Assembly: GCA_019055375.1 (NCBI GenBank)
Contig: JAHQIW010000371.1
Span: 1-64,000, forward strand
DNA: 64,000 nt
From: Parelaphostrongylus tenuis
Taxonomy: Eukaryota > Nematoda > Chromadorea > Rhabditida > Metastrongylidae
Reading direction: 5' to 3'
Part shown: positions 45,340 to 58,164 of the stretch, in pieces
Numbering within the stretch: the first letter of the stretch is position 1
Layout of the letters: every line of letters starts with the position of its first letter
Notes under the pieces: model-generated
What the model was told of the DNA's origin: nothing
The model's input: only the letters and a program-made list of their open reading frames with translations
Database searches by the model: none
Program-made: the position numbers and the translations under genes

Positions 45340-48300
45340 ATGACAATTAATTATAATCTATCCGTTTCCACCTCACGTCCGTGGACATTCATCAGGCTTT
45401 TCTTCCGGTCTGTGATTATCAGATTCACTCCTTCCTATTTACTTACTACAACTATTTCTTTAATATCATGCTAAATCTTAACTTGTACGTATATTTCACG
45501 CTGCACAGACGTTAAAGAATTATGAGACATTTCTCAGCTTGTAGCGAGTTTTCTAATTGAAATGAAGTCTATTAGAATCCGCAAGAGAAAATTTTCAGCT
45601 CACCAAGTTGGAAGTCAAAATAAGTCAACGGAGTTATCGTGAAGTCATTCTGAGGCGCAGTTTAGAGTCTTTTCGAGGTTTGGTATATTAGTGGCTTACG
45701 TACGTTTCGGCGATTTCGCCCGCCTCATCAGAGCCATATCTCCCATCAGTCACCCCTGCATAGTAGGGAACGCTGAGAGACAAAATGTTAAGTCCATACA
45801 ACATGAAATGTTGTTTGAGCCATTTTACGCTCGATTACACGCTGCTATCATCAATTATAATTCGACGGTATTTTGCTAAAAACCTAGTTATTCAATTTTG
45901 TAAAGCATTTGGATCTCTATTCTGTCGAAGCTCGTATGTCGAACACACGGGAAAGTTGGATTTTCGCAAAATAGGCAAAACGGGGTCTCGAACACAACTT
46001 GATTTCTAAAATCGAAAAGAAAATTCGCGAAAGTCATGTGTGCATTTAAGTAATATGACATGACTTTCTGAATCCGAAGTCGAAAGCGGCTCTAAATATT
46101 CACATATTATACCACTTATTGAAATATCGGCTTCGGCCGTTACTTATTAAAGGAATTGACAAATTTTAATAGTATTGTGATTGTCAGTTACCGAAAATAT
46201 TCCACTTCTTCTCTCTAGGACTACTCAACAGTAGCAGCCTAGGAAAGTGTTCTATCTAACATTTTATTTACTCTGAAGAGAAAAGTATATCCCTTTTGAA
46301 GATTTTTGTTTCAGATGATCGGATTTTAGAAAACAGTGGGGCTATGGTTGGGTGATTAGTTATACAGGCTATCTGGAAGAAAGGTGGATGATACAACACT
46401 TTTCCAACACTATCTTGCAATCAGTCAACGAACGCTTTTGCTCGTGTTCCTCCGCGATTGCAAGGAGATTTGTTCCAGCAACATTTTGGGTCGTTCATGA
46501 AAAGGATGAAATCTTCAAACAGCAGTTGATATAGCACGCGAAATGTTCGAAAACCTCTGTAAACGATGTACGGAGGGAACTAATTAGGTGGTGGGATGAT
46601 GGGAATCCCAAAGTAAAATATGATGACAGGTGTAAGAAACATCTGATTTGAGCGAATAAGAAACAGAAAGAGGTTGAGACACGAGCAAATCATCTAAACC
46701 GAGGTTTCGAGTGCGCCGTTACCATGTTCGGGAGCCCGCTTAGTTTTCACCACCCTATCGAGAGTCTCGCGCTGCGATTTTTTCAACCGTGCATCAACCC
46801 TGTCGGTGGCCGTGATTCATCCACCATTCACCCGTCAGCATGGTCAATCCAAAAGTCACAAAACGTTATAAACCTCAGTTAAGTTAACGACTTCGTAAAA
46901 GGTATCTATGGGTTCAAAGTTTTTCTCGTATCTCAGCACTTTTAGGGTTGTAATTATATTTCACACCGTGCCCTGCCGCCAAAATAGGAATTAGGTAGTA
47001 AATAAATTCGAAAATGTAGAAGCATATTGATATGATTTGTCAGGTCAATAATGTCCACCAACTATTATATGAGTTGAATTATTTACAGCATCTTCAAAAT
47101 AGCATATATTCCAGATGGAAAGGATCAGTGTGGAAAGCTGTTTGGATACAGTATTTGATCTGGCTTGCTCTTTTCGGAATCGTGAGCGTCATCTACCGCT
47201 TCGCATTGAGCGAAAGGCAACGCCGGTTGGTTCAACGCCTTGAATAGGCGATTCATGTGATAACTGAACAAAATTCTTTTTAGTGTATTCGTATGCCTTG
47301 TTGATTTCACGAACGCCCGTCTTTCATACATACCGCTCGACTTAATGCTTGGCTTTTTCGTAGCCGGGGTATTGCGCCGTTTCTGGTATCTCTATAGAAT
47401 CATTGGATTCATAGATAAGTACGAATTTCAGTTTGTCTTTGCAGATTTCAAATTTTCTTCCTCATCGTCCATGATTTTCCACATTTTGATTTATCTACAA
47501 GCTAACGTGGTCTTTTATAAATTGTTATTGTGATAAACGGAGGTGTTGATCTTTTACATCAAAGTCAAACGAAAGCTGATTTTTTCGAATAAGTGTTGTA
47601 ATGATGAAAAAATCGCTGCGCTACGCATTCATTTCAATGCAGAAATGATCAAGTATGTCTGAGACTTCAAATTTTGAGGATTTGTCTCGTTTCACGGCGT
47701 TATCGCAAAATTTCATGATGGCTAATGTATCAACGCTATCGCTTTTTAGTTCTGGGATGATTCCAGTCGAGTGTTACGAATTCGAGGGGCGCTCCATTTC
47801 ACTAGGTCGGCTCTATACCATTACGAGAACCAACGTCTCAAAAATTGCTGTTAACACGCGCTCTGAAAGATGCGGAAATTCTGAGATGTTAGCTACCATG
47901 AAGATTAATAATAATATCGTATAAGGTTATCGACAAACATATTCACCGTCCGTACCAGATTGAATGAAACTCGTCTTCTAAAAATTACTACGAAAGCTTG
48001 ATGAGCCCTAATTGGCAGGATGTCGAGATTTCTGAAGACTCGAACTTCACCCGACCATCATGTTTAAGAGTCGTTATTGTTCAATTACATCACTATCTTT
48101 CAGCATCGCTTTGATGACAGCGTTATATGTGCGCGGAACCACCGAGAAAGCTCGTCAATATCGTAGGAATATCGTGCGATACAGCCAACTCACTCAGGTG
48201 TTGCTGTAGAGATCATTCAATGAATCTTCTTGCAGATGTGAAATTGATATCTTGGAGTTAAAATTGATAAGTTATCGAGTGGTAGCTGTCATCATTAACC

Positions 48301-51300
48301 ACGCTGTTTATGCTGCACATGACAGAATATCGAGAATACTTTACATTCAAGAATGCTGAGTAATATGCAAAACTTTGAACTTCGTACGGAAATTCAGCCT
48401 GCATCGCACTCTATCCTATGGTTAGCGGAAGCCCCGCTACGGGTGAGGCGCGGATCATCGCCCACCCGAGGTTCAGAGTTTTGCTTGTCACTCAACATTC
48501 GTGGAATGAAATATCATCAAAACACTACTAGAGAGGCGGAAAATTGAATAATTTTTATTTCGATTTCTTGCAGTTTATGTCGCAGGGTTTAGCGTGACAA
48601 CAGAAACGCCTTTCATAAAAGACCTCTGTTCTTAGCTTGTGCGCTTGTAAACTATCAAACTATTCCTCTAAAAATGGAAAAAAACTTTGCTTGCTATCAT
48701 TTGTGCAAGAATTATCGCGGAGATCGTTAGCTAGAGGAGCTCACAATCACTTTAATAGTTATTTTTTCCACGATAGGAATTGTAAAAAAGATCTTTGCTA
48801 AAAGTATATTTCTCAAGAATAAATCGAAGGTTTTCCACCCGCAGCTTGAAGTGGTGAAGAAAAAATTATGTATAAGAGAATAAAGATTTTTGACGTAAAT
48901 GTTGCTTCTGCTGTGGGTGTCAAAAGACATTCACCCGAGATCTTCGCTTCAAATCCAAACATTCCAGGTTTTGGTCTTCCGAGACCTATCAATGAAATGT
49001 CGCAAACGATTTCCGACACTGGACACTGTTGCTGCTGCGGGTACGTGTTCGATAGTCTTTTGTAAATCAAACTATTTTACTAGTTGCGGATTTTGAGAGG
49101 TGATTTGTAGGTTTTATGATGCCACACGAAAAAGAGAACTTTGACGGCATACAGTATAACTACAACAAATATTTTTTACCCTTCAACTGGGCATGGGCGT
49201 TGATTTATCGCGCCAGAATGGAGGGCTATATCGAAAGCGACTACTACGTAACTGTGCTCTCTGAGGTTTGCCATCAAACGTTTTAATCTTCCAGGAGAAT
49301 AATCGTTCCTTTGAACCCGAGCATTTCATGGTTTTTGAACCGATTGCTGAAGTGTTATGAGAAAAACTGCCATAGGCATAGCATATATGTTGCCCAATTT
49401 GATTGATGATTGGATGGATGACAATTACAGGAAGTGAAGACCTTCCGCACTGATCTTGCGTGGCTTTGTAATTACGACTGGGTTCCGTTGCCAATGATTT
49501 ATCCGACTATTGTATGTCTGGCCGTTCATACGTACTTTTTGGTGTGTGTTATTGCGAGGCAGTATGTCGAGGGTTCAACGGTTGAAACTGACATGGTGAG
49601 GTTACAATTTTACAAAAACGTAAATGAAACCCCCATGAATCCATTTAAATCGGCTACGAACATACAATAATTTTGTGAAAAATTTCTAAATGGATGGATT
49701 AAGCTCAAGTAAAACTACATTACTGATAAGCCTATTCGATTCAACGAATATTATACCATCGCCAACATATCTCAGATATCCGAATGCCACTATTTGATGT
49801 AAGAACTTTCAAAAAATAATTACGCTGCTTAAGATTGACATGGTGTTCCCTTTCATGACAAGTATTCAGTTCGCACTCTACATGGGTTGGTTGAAGGTAA
49901 GCCTGAGGTAAATACGGAAATTCCTAAAAAATCGAATACTGAAATTTTTCTATCCAGGTTGCCGAGGCCCTGCTCAATCCGTGGGGAGAAGATGATGATG
50001 ATTTTGAAACCAACGTACTTATTGACCGAAACTTAGCGGTGCGTTGTACAAAAATGTAACAGTAAGAGAATGAGAACGAAATAGGGAGAGAAAAAAGAAA
50101 TGAGTATCGAGAAAGTAGTAATAGCAGTGGAAGTGGAAATGGATGTTCGACTTTAGTGGGAAATTGTGGCCTACTCAACCATATTGTGCGCTTATCTGAT
50201 GTTACTGAACTGTTACGATTTCTACCTTGAAGTTCAAGGTAGTCGTCCTAAGATTTCCAGTTTGCTCAGTAATAGTAAGTATAGTAATGTAAAAGTAATG
50301 TAATAGTAAGTAGTAATGTAACTTGCACTTCAAAAGGAGTAGTTTGTTATCTTGTAGCTATCACACAAACGGCTCTTGTTTAGTTTACTATTTTGAAGAT
50401 TTACCTACGGAAATGTACAGTCTAGGTTATCATCTCTAGGAATAAGTTAGCAAAAAAGTAAGGATGCGAAAATAAGCCAAACTAGGAGAACAGCCTTTAA
50501 AGAAAGAAACTCGGTAAAGATTAGGAACACAGAGAACGTAGGAACAAGAATGAAGAATAAAGGAAAGGAATGGATGAGTGACATGAGTGCGTGAATAAGT
50601 GAGAGGAGTGTGTTTGCTATCGAAAAATTATGACAAGTGTCTTCAGATGGGCTTAAAGATTGTGGACGACGGCTACGATCGTACACCAGAGCTTCGAAAG
50701 GATGCATTCTGGGACGACGAATGGGTTCCGCTGTACTCGGAAGACAGTGCATGGGAGAAGAAGTACAAGCAGAATGCAGGATCCCTTAGCCACATAAAGT
50801 TAGTTATAGTCATTAAGAGAGTCCTTAAATCAAATCTCACTTCGTGATAAACATTCCAATAATGGTAAACGGAAAAAAAGTCAAAGGTAAACGAATGCAT
50901 GCAAGTCTCTTGCCTCCCTGCAAGGTGTTTTTTTACGGACATTGTAAAAATGATGAGCCATTCGAGAAATGAATTGTAAAGTAGCAAAGGATAAAGGATA
51001 AAGGATAAAGCTCTCGGCGTTGATTGATCCCTAAGGAATGTACCATGCATTCGTCTTTAATTTTTAACTTCGTTTGAGGTGATTGAATGCATATCTGGCC
51101 TTTATAATAACTCGCGGTGGCCTGCGGTTTTGTCGAGTCAATGCTGCTCATCAACCCAGACAAGTCTGAGACCAGTGTGGTACCAATTTACTGACCCCAT
51201 TCGTCGTCCCAGAGGGATGGATGGCTTGGTGAGCCATGAACGCGAGGTTGAACTATCGACCTTGTGTGCGACACAGAGCACCTCTGACCACTGTGCCACA

Positions 51301-54300
51301 TGCGTTCTCATTGAGTAACAAATTTGCTTATAGTACGTTTTCTTATGTTTTGTGAGGAAGACCGTAATGTTTCTACACTATTGTTGTGAAAATCATCGCA
51401 AATTTCCTAAATATAAAAAGCCGCACAGGACCGATCAATCCAAAAGGTATCGTTTCATTGCTCCGATATAGCTCCGCTTTCATCGTGAACCTGATTTTAT
51501 GCTGTTAGAAAGATGATGAAAAGAATGTGTAGAGGCGTTTTGTGTTAAGTGGTTTTTAGATTGGACAAATCTGTGTCTCAAGTTCGAATGGTGCCACTTC
51601 ATACTTCAAACCAAAGTAGCGCTAATCTTCGTAGAAGATCCAGCTCCCATAAAGAGCGGATCGTTCCCGTAAAACAGTGAGTATTTACAAGAAACTTTTG
51701 TCCATTCGTCAGTTCAAGATGAGTTTTTGCTGAGAACCAAAATCACCTTTACTTTGTATCAAAATCTGGTAGGAAATGATGTTCAGAGGAAAAGCGGCTG
51801 TATGAAGCTGATCTCATTTTCTTTGTCTTAAATCTAGTAATTTCATCGAGAATGTCTCTTACTAATGCTCGTTGTCCGAATGACAAAAAATTCCTAATTT
51901 TTTCAAAATTAAATCGCCATCTTTGATCTTAAAAGAAACTAGTAGATGATAATGAAGGGATCTATTGGAATTTTAGCATGATCTCAATAAAACACTCGAA
52001 ATAAAGGTATAAAACTAAAGAACAATCGAGTACACAATACTTAAGTTTGGTGATGATTTCATTTAACTTGCAAGGTAAATCGTTCGTTTTCGCTACCTCT
52101 CTATTTGGAGAGTAGGGCTTCAGAGACAATTGGCTAAAAAGATTAAATGACGACGGGTTCTGCCCGACTGACGAGACTGTAAGGTCGAAACATTTATATC
52201 GGGCTCTACAAAGCTCATTATTAGACCACATGACATGTTGGCTCTAATAATAATGAAGAGATCTATTGAAATTTGAGCGTGGTCTTTATAAAACAGGCAC
52301 TAAATGCTTCAATATATCGGGAATTAAAAATGAATTCTTCAAATTGGCAGGGAGCTTAAAAAGGAGAAACCTCGTGATATCAAACGAGTTTTAGAAAGCT
52401 TATGTCACTGTGGGTGAACCAGTAGTTATTATGCCGTTTAATAGGATCCCACATGTCACTTGTTCGAAACCGTACGGAAATCTGATATTTCATATAAATG
52501 TTATCTGCTCAAGATTGGGAAATTGGCACCAAACTCAGTCGGAATCAACTCATCCCTGCCAACTCACATGAGGGCATCCGAGCACGGCTATGCTAGAATA
52601 CTAAGCTATGCAAGACGGGTCACATAAAATGGAAGCGGTTGAAATTAACGTGTTTGGCCAATAGAGCCACTACTCCACCACGCCAAATAAACAGTTCCAA
52701 TTCGGGGAATCTGGACTCATACTCTATATATGTGGTGATCCGTTTCGTTAAAGTTCGTGAGAAATAACAAAAATTTACATTTCTTTCATTTTCAGCGAGG
52801 AGACAAGAAGCCGCTCATCAATAGGATCGTTTATCACATCAGCCTCAAAAATCAATCTCTACGAAGAAAGAAGAAAGGTGCTTTCATCTATCCGTACGAC
52901 TTAAGATCTGCTTAGAGCGTAGTGGACCGAGATGCATGCAGCAGAAACATGGTCGTTGCTTCGATTGCGCGTTCGCACTGAAGAAAATCGTTGTCCATGC
53001 GATCTCAGCAAATTGTTACCAGACTAGTTGCAAAAATAGAAACACTGACTTTATCCATGGGCAATGATTCCATCCCTTATACGCGCAGCGTACGATGTAT
53101 TATCCTTTAGGAAGCTGATAGAAATGTATTCTACGACATTATAGGTGCCAAATGTCTTAGCACTTTGATCATCACTCATCTGAATAGGTGATAACCGACG
53201 TCTGTGTAAGCGAAGAACAATCGTTGTCATCTCCCCGCGAGCTCTCCGAACGTAATTCAAATCATAAACTTGCGGAAATCTTCTTTGATCCATGGTGTGG
53301 TGAAGGTTCAGTGGTTTATTGTTGTGATCTGCTGCCAACTTGTGTCTCTCAACGGACCAGAGAGCAGAGTTTAATTCCTTTATATGGATTATACCAAACA
53401 ATAGGATGGAACCAAACAACGACGTGGTGCCAAACGATGTGGTAGAACCAAGCAATGTAGTAGAACCAAACAATCTATAATATACATACATTACTATAAT
53501 GATAATATAATAATAATATATACATGATCACGACATATCGTTGTGCAAACATATGCCCAAGTCAATATGAGTAACCGATTGATGAGAATTATCGTCATCC
53601 GACGATACTATGAATATTATCGTAAGCGATAGTGTTGTGGTAAGTGGTGTTGTTGTAGCTGACGGCGTTGTTGTAAGTGATGATGTTATTGTAAGTGATA
53701 ATGTTAATGAAAAAGACAATGTTATTGTGATTGACGATGTTATTGTAACTGATGGAGCATGACTATGCGGCGGAGACCGTTGAGGTTGCTATGTTCGCCC
53801 CGAAGTAGAAGCACCGGCGGCGAGATCCAGTGGGTGATTATATAGTGTTAGCAGTGGGGTCACTACTGATTATATATGAGCAGAATTCCTAAACCGCGTT
53901 GGTGGGCCAAGCATAGCCTAAGTGAGTTTACTCCGCCACGGAAGCCCTATGTTCCGCTCACAATTCTATTGAGTTCATTTGACAGTTGTATGAATGCAAC
54001 CCTATGAAGACAATTAGTTACACGATAATGGGATTGTGTGAAGAGAGCAATGATGGATCAATTACAATTTGAGGTGAGGTGGTCCGGGTGATGACAGACG
54101 ACCGTACGAATGATGCCCCGCGATCGAACTGACTGTTGAGGTTGGTGGCAGCTGGGTGCCACCCTCGCCACTTGAACCATTTCTGTCTAAGGTCATCGAA
54201 CCTTTGTGATACTACTTGTCTTTAAGGTCGTGGACCATCTACGTTGCCTCAATTATCATGTAATTCCCGAAAAGATAGCAAATCTCTCTTGGGAGGTTTG

Positions 54301-56754
54301 CTATACATGGCATCGACTGTTTTTAAGACCTCGCATTAACATTCAAAATAATTCCGAAAAAAGGATGTTTAAAGCCTAAGCGAGTTGATACGCCACGGCC
54401 ACATACGCTTGTTTCGGAGGTCTCGCCTTTCTCGTTAATGATCCACGCCCCACGTTAAGCCCTGCATTGTAGCAAGGAGGGAGACGTACGTGGTGACAGC
54501 GCATCTCCGCGTATGAGATCTCCGAAACACGTGTGTATGGCCCTGGCGTACCGACCTCGCTTGAGCTTTAAAAGCTCTTTTTTTGAAAATTTTTTGTTTG
54601 TTTTAACTTTTTGTGCGCAGTTCTTGGAATGACCAGTCAATCAAATTCCCTTCTTCTTCACTGAATAGTAGATCTCAAGGTGTTACACCTTTTTTGCTGA
54701 TGTCACCGCCAATAATTCGGATCATTTAGCCATCTAAGAGGTCATCAACTCCACACATTCACTCTCATTCTCATCGAGAAAATGACCCCTCAATGCGAAT
54801 GTCAAATTGCGATGGTGAAATGACCGTAACAACCAATGATGGAGATGCGCATCTGATCGCTACGTCATTGAGTGGTTCGACGCTCAACGATCAAAGCACC
54901 TGCAGTATCCATGGTCATTCCCAGACTAGCGACGAACTATCACGGACCATGACCGGCGAAAGCAGCGACGCTTTGGAGATGTTCACCATTGGCGGACACG
55001 ATTCTCGCAGCGGTAAGTCGTCTGTTTTTTGTCATATGTCATTCACTCATCGAATCGAATCGCCCACTCTGACCGATCCGCTTAGGCCACCAATCTTGAA
55101 TTGCGCAAAAAAAAAATAAGTTACGACGTGCATTAAAATTCCCCCTCGATGTTCTCAAAATGGATTAAAATGATATTTGCTACATCAACATTTGTCAGCA
55201 TTGTCTAGTATTATTGTTAGTTGGGTCTAATTCTTTACTAAATTTACAAAAACTCTCCATGACTCCTTACCGAATCCATAGGAAATCCAGGGCTGGTTAC
55301 AACAAGGTATAATTAAAACTGTGCGGTCTACATTCACATTACCGTTCAACAAAATGAGATGCCTGTGGCATGAATAGGTTAAAGAGGAAGTCACAGGACA
55401 CCTCAGGCGTGTTGACTTTCAATTAGAGAGTAATAACAGCACCTTGGATACGATCACTTATTTGAATCCATAACAAATAATGATCGTTTCAAGTCCGTTC
55501 GAAACAAAATCTGGGTATCGTTTTCAGCGAGTTGGGACTGTAGGAGTTCAACTTATACACAACACTACATCAGTACCCACTGACGAATATGTACTTTGAT
55601 TTTACGGTAACTTTGATGACCCTAGAGCTAAGATGAACTCTTTAGTTCTATGGCGACCAGTAGGTACACATTTCAATACTCACGGCCCGGTAATTATGGT
55701 CCCTCTAAGACCATTTCTCAAGTTGCTTAGGCCTCTTTGCTATTATACCTTTATTTCGGGTATTTTTTCAAGACCACGCCAAATTTCAATAGATCCCTTC
55801 ATTATTACTTGAGCCAACATATCGTGTGGTCTGCTAATGGGCTCTTATACGGTCGAAAGAGTGTAAGATTGAAACGGGTGTATCGTGCTGTACAAGAGCC
55901 CTTAACGGACCTTTCGGCTATTTTGTGGATCGCGCAATAGGGCGATGGTCTCAAGAATTTGAACTGCTCTTTTAAATTGAAATCAAAAATTAAAATTAAA
56001 TCAATCAAAAATTGAGTTTTAAAAATTACATTTACTACATAAATACTGACTTCAATACGATGACCACTCAAACTATGATTGGTTGCTTAACCTGTTGCTC
56101 AGGAAGCTTATCACCGATTTCTAGGCAAAGCACTTATCACGAACACGCTTTCTAGGTACAAACTCCATCTTTAGTGGCTTAGTGAACAATTTTTTGCCTA
56201 TAACAACAACCAATAGAACAGTGAAGCACTTCGTTACAACATTCTGTTATTTTGCTAAGCTTACCCAAGGTTGTCATAGAGCTTTATTATGGCTTACATC
56301 GGCACCTTGGGCATACTGAGATCCGTAATGAGCGGAGCCGGATGTCTTCAACAGTTGCTTATTACGATACTTATGTTCTTGCCTGTGCGTTGTTCCAATT
56401 CACCGACTTGTCGAGGCTATGAATACTCACACATTGCAATGAATAACTGCTGTAAAAACAGTCATTCTAATCATTCCGTCTCTGAAAAAGTTGATCACTC
56501 CGAAATGTTCGCCACAATAAAATTTCGTGAGAACCTCATACAATCTCATAAACGCAATAAGATACGATCATTCATAAATGTTTAGATGAAAGTCAAGCTT
56601 AGAAATTACTCGTAAACATTCCTATTATACTCTTTCAGAGGAGGACGCAATGAGAACGTGCTCCACGACGCCTGAACCTCTTTCTGCGAGCAACGCGAAA
56701 GAAGACGAGCAACACAGAAGGAAATCGGTTCTGAGATTCTCGTTTAGCACATGA
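45340..56754 (+). CDS. Bestrophin family chloride channel
   Basis: This is a four-helix pentameric anion channel of the bestrophin family. Its 14 exons are 45340-45407, 47115-47225, 47284-47418, 48104-48197, 48968-49040, 49111-49265, 49431-49595, 49834-49896, 49958-50038, 50647-50798, 51560-51676, 52796-52877, 54730-55012 and 56639-56754. They sum to 1695 nt (564 residues) with consistent phases. Family marks in order are the start [21 protein letters not shown], the neck region [77 protein letters not shown] (calcium clasp), [12 protein letters not shown] and [10 protein letters not shown]. The tail after exon 10 is rich in Ser, Thr and His and is not conserved. In exon 10 I chose the acceptor TGTCTTCAG over one nine bases upstream because it keeps the family spacing. 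A TTTCTCTAG acceptor 30 nt before the ATG may receive a spliced leader. The neck differs from most members (Leu in place of the middle Phe). Nematodes have many paralogues, so no symbol is given. Confidence 0.93.
46335..46545 (+). mobile_element. SINE family 2, degenerate
   Basis: GCAATCAGTCAACGAACGC and GCGATTGCAAGGAGATTTG match the family. The head is poorly kept. It lies in bestrophin intron 1. Confidence 0.4.
50993..51310 (-). mobile_element. tRNA-derived SINE (family 1) with TTTATCC-repeat tail
   Basis: This is very close to the copy at 43861-44156. Its 3' end on the minus strand is GAGCTTTATCC followed by two more TTTATCC-type units, a tandem tail in place of poly(A). It lies in bestrophin intron 10. 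Confidence 0.78.
51945..52290 (+). mobile_element. Retrozyme-like unit flanked by direct repeats ~297 bp apart
   Basis: AATGAAGGGATCTATTGG near 51953 and AATGAAGAGATCTATTG near 52250 bracket one unit that holds the hammerhead at 52162-52204. Each repeat continues with an AGCRTGRTCT-like stretch and then AATAAAACA or ATAAAACA. It lies in bestrophin intron 11. Confidence 0.6.
52162..52204 (+). ncRNA. Hammerhead motif with weakened stem III
   Basis: Stem I (GCCCGA/UCGGGC), CUGACGA, stem II GACU/GGUC with a GUAA loop, and GAA are intact. The stem III region reads ACAUUUAU and pairs poorly, so this copy may be inactive. Confidence 0.5.
53395..53760 (+). repeat. Degenerate short tandem repeats in a bestrophin intron
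   Basis: From 53395 to 53475 the motif GAACCAAACAAYGWNGTGG recurs about five times. From 53630 to 53755 GTTRTTGTAAGTGATGATG-like units of 15-18 bp recur about six times. Both lie in intron 12. Confidence 0.65.
54372..54565. repeat. Inverted repeat with ~50-bp arms
   Basis: AAGCGAGTTGATACGCCACG with GTTTCGGAGGTCTCG on the left pairs with GAGATCTCCGAAAC and CTGGCGTACCGACCTCGCTT on the right. The right arm reads GAAACACGTGTGTA, close to the hammerhead stem III region, but the CUGANGA core is absent. It lies in bestrophin intron 12. Confidence 0.55.
55735..55935. mobile_element. Fragment of the retrozyme-like element
   Basis: CATATCGTGTGGTCTGCTAA followed by TGGGCTCTTATAC, and later the opposed form GTATCGTGCTGTACAAGAGC, are recognisable. 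The ribozyme core is lost. It lies in the last bestrophin intron. Confidence 0.4.
56289..56585 (+). CDS. Hypothetical 98-residue ORF in the last bestrophin intron
   Basis: This open frame begins with a signal-like region ([19 protein letters not shown]), then a Cys- and Asn-rich part ([20 protein letters not shown]). The last part (SEMFATIKF) resembles SEMLATMKI of the open frame 47655-47924 in bestrophin intron 3. It may be a small nested gene or a repeat fragment. Splice signals and homologues are not visible. Confidence 0.22.
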   Translation: MAYIGTLGILRSVMSGAGCLQQLLITILMFLPVRCSNSPTCRGYEYSHIAMNNCCKNSHSNHSVSEKVDHSEMFATIKFRENLIQSHKRNKIRSFINV

Positions 56755-56755
56755 T

Positions 56756-56761
56756 AATAAA
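56756..56761 (+). promoter_or_regulatory. Polyadenylation signal AATAAA of the bestrophin gene
   Basis: An AATAAA hexamer begins one base after the TGA stop of exon 14. This implies a very short 3' UTR if it is used, which is not unusual in nematodes. No other hexamer was found close by. Confidence 0.5.
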
Positions 56762-57987
56762 ACAGTATTGATGCGTTTGTGACTGATTGCTCAGCAGTGT
56801 AGAGAGAAGACAGTCCGACTCCAGCGAAAATGCTGATGATCGGAAGTGCTTGGTAACAATTTAATCACTTTTTTTGACGAAATATTCTACAAGAAGCGAG
56901 GTAAAGCTATTTTGAATGCGAAGAAATTCTCCCAAAACAAGTTAAAAATTATGTTTAGGCTTTCTTCGTCCCTGGTGTTTTATTTTTGCTTGTCTCTTAA
57001 ATCATATTTTGCATTTTTTCTCTCTTCCAAAGTCTAAAACTATTTACTGTATCAGATCACTATCACAGGATTCACAGTCTCGTATGGAAATCCAAAATCT
57101 TTTCTACAGTGGTGGTGAGTTTTGCAGTACGATAGTAAAAATGGTGTAGTTTAGAAAAATAGGACCATTTAAAGTTTCAAATAAATGGCCAATAGGACAA
57201 ACCCACACGTGTTCCATTTGATGACACTGCTATTGTTCGTACTCAAATCTAAAGGATTTTCCCTCACGTGAGAGATTGCAAATCCTTCGCAATACCTCGT
57301 GACGACCTTCTTAGATGGCTATTGAAAGTCGAACGCAGACCGAGATTAAGGGATACAGGATAGTTCACTGTCTCTTCTGCTTTCACGTTTTCATTAACTT
57401 TACCACAGTTTAAGAGAAGTCTGATGCTTATCCTCGCTGTTGCTAGCTCGAAGTCCATTAGGCGGCTTTAGGGCACAGCTTGACAATGGTACCTATCAGC
57501 TTCCACTGTACCAGCTCAAGGCCATCGACGATTAAGCGGGCTTTGAGCGATAACGGTAGGCGGTTCATGTAACAATATTTGTCAAAGAACCGGCATCACC
57601 TTTAACTTAGACCTGTTGGCGTGATGAGACGACGACGGCAGACGACGGCGTTGATAATCGCGTTTGAGGTCTCAATGTCGGCGTCGTGGCCGCAGCCTGT
57701 TTGGCACAGCCGATTGAAAACGCGAATTTACCCTTCATCACTTGTTACCGCTACCTTCCCTCGATGTTATCTGAACTCCGATTGTTCTCCTCCATTCTTC
57801 CATTCGCCTCCTACATTATTCTGAGGAAGAATGCATTTCTGGCCTTGCCTCGAGTATTCATTGTCACATTCAATATTCGGCTTTCAAAATGTACTATAAA
57901 GAAGCACTCACAGTCTTAATTTCATTACATTTTTCCTAATTCCGGCTATGCCGGTTTTTCTTGCTTCTCATCTTGCTGTTTCTACTC

Positions 57988-58035
<48 letters not shown>
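57988..58035 (+). repeat. (TA)n microsatellite
   Basis: Two TA runs separated by TG, just downstream of the 58-60 kb minus-strand gene. Confidence 0.93.
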
Positions 58036-58041
<6 letters not shown>

Positions 58042-58088
58042 TTTGAACCAATTTCGTATATAGTGATACAGTAAATTCGTGATAATGA

Positions 58089-58094
58089 TTTATT
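58089..58094 (-). promoter_or_regulatory. Polyadenylation signal AATAAA for the 58-60 kb gene
   Basis: On the minus strand AATAAA occurs 70 nt after the TGA stop at 58165, a usual nematode spacing. Confidence 0.55.
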
Positions 58095-58164
58095 ACACGG
58101 TGATCCTTCATACTGTGAATTTAGTCTTCAGTTTGCTTGACTAATTCCTTCTCAAAGGACAGTG

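Noticed and set aside
50640..50646. Upstream acceptor GACAAG for bestrophin exon 10
   Set aside because: It would add three residues (Cys-Leu-Gln) that break the conserved spacing before the VDDGYD segment; the TGTCTTCAG acceptor fits the nematode consensus better.
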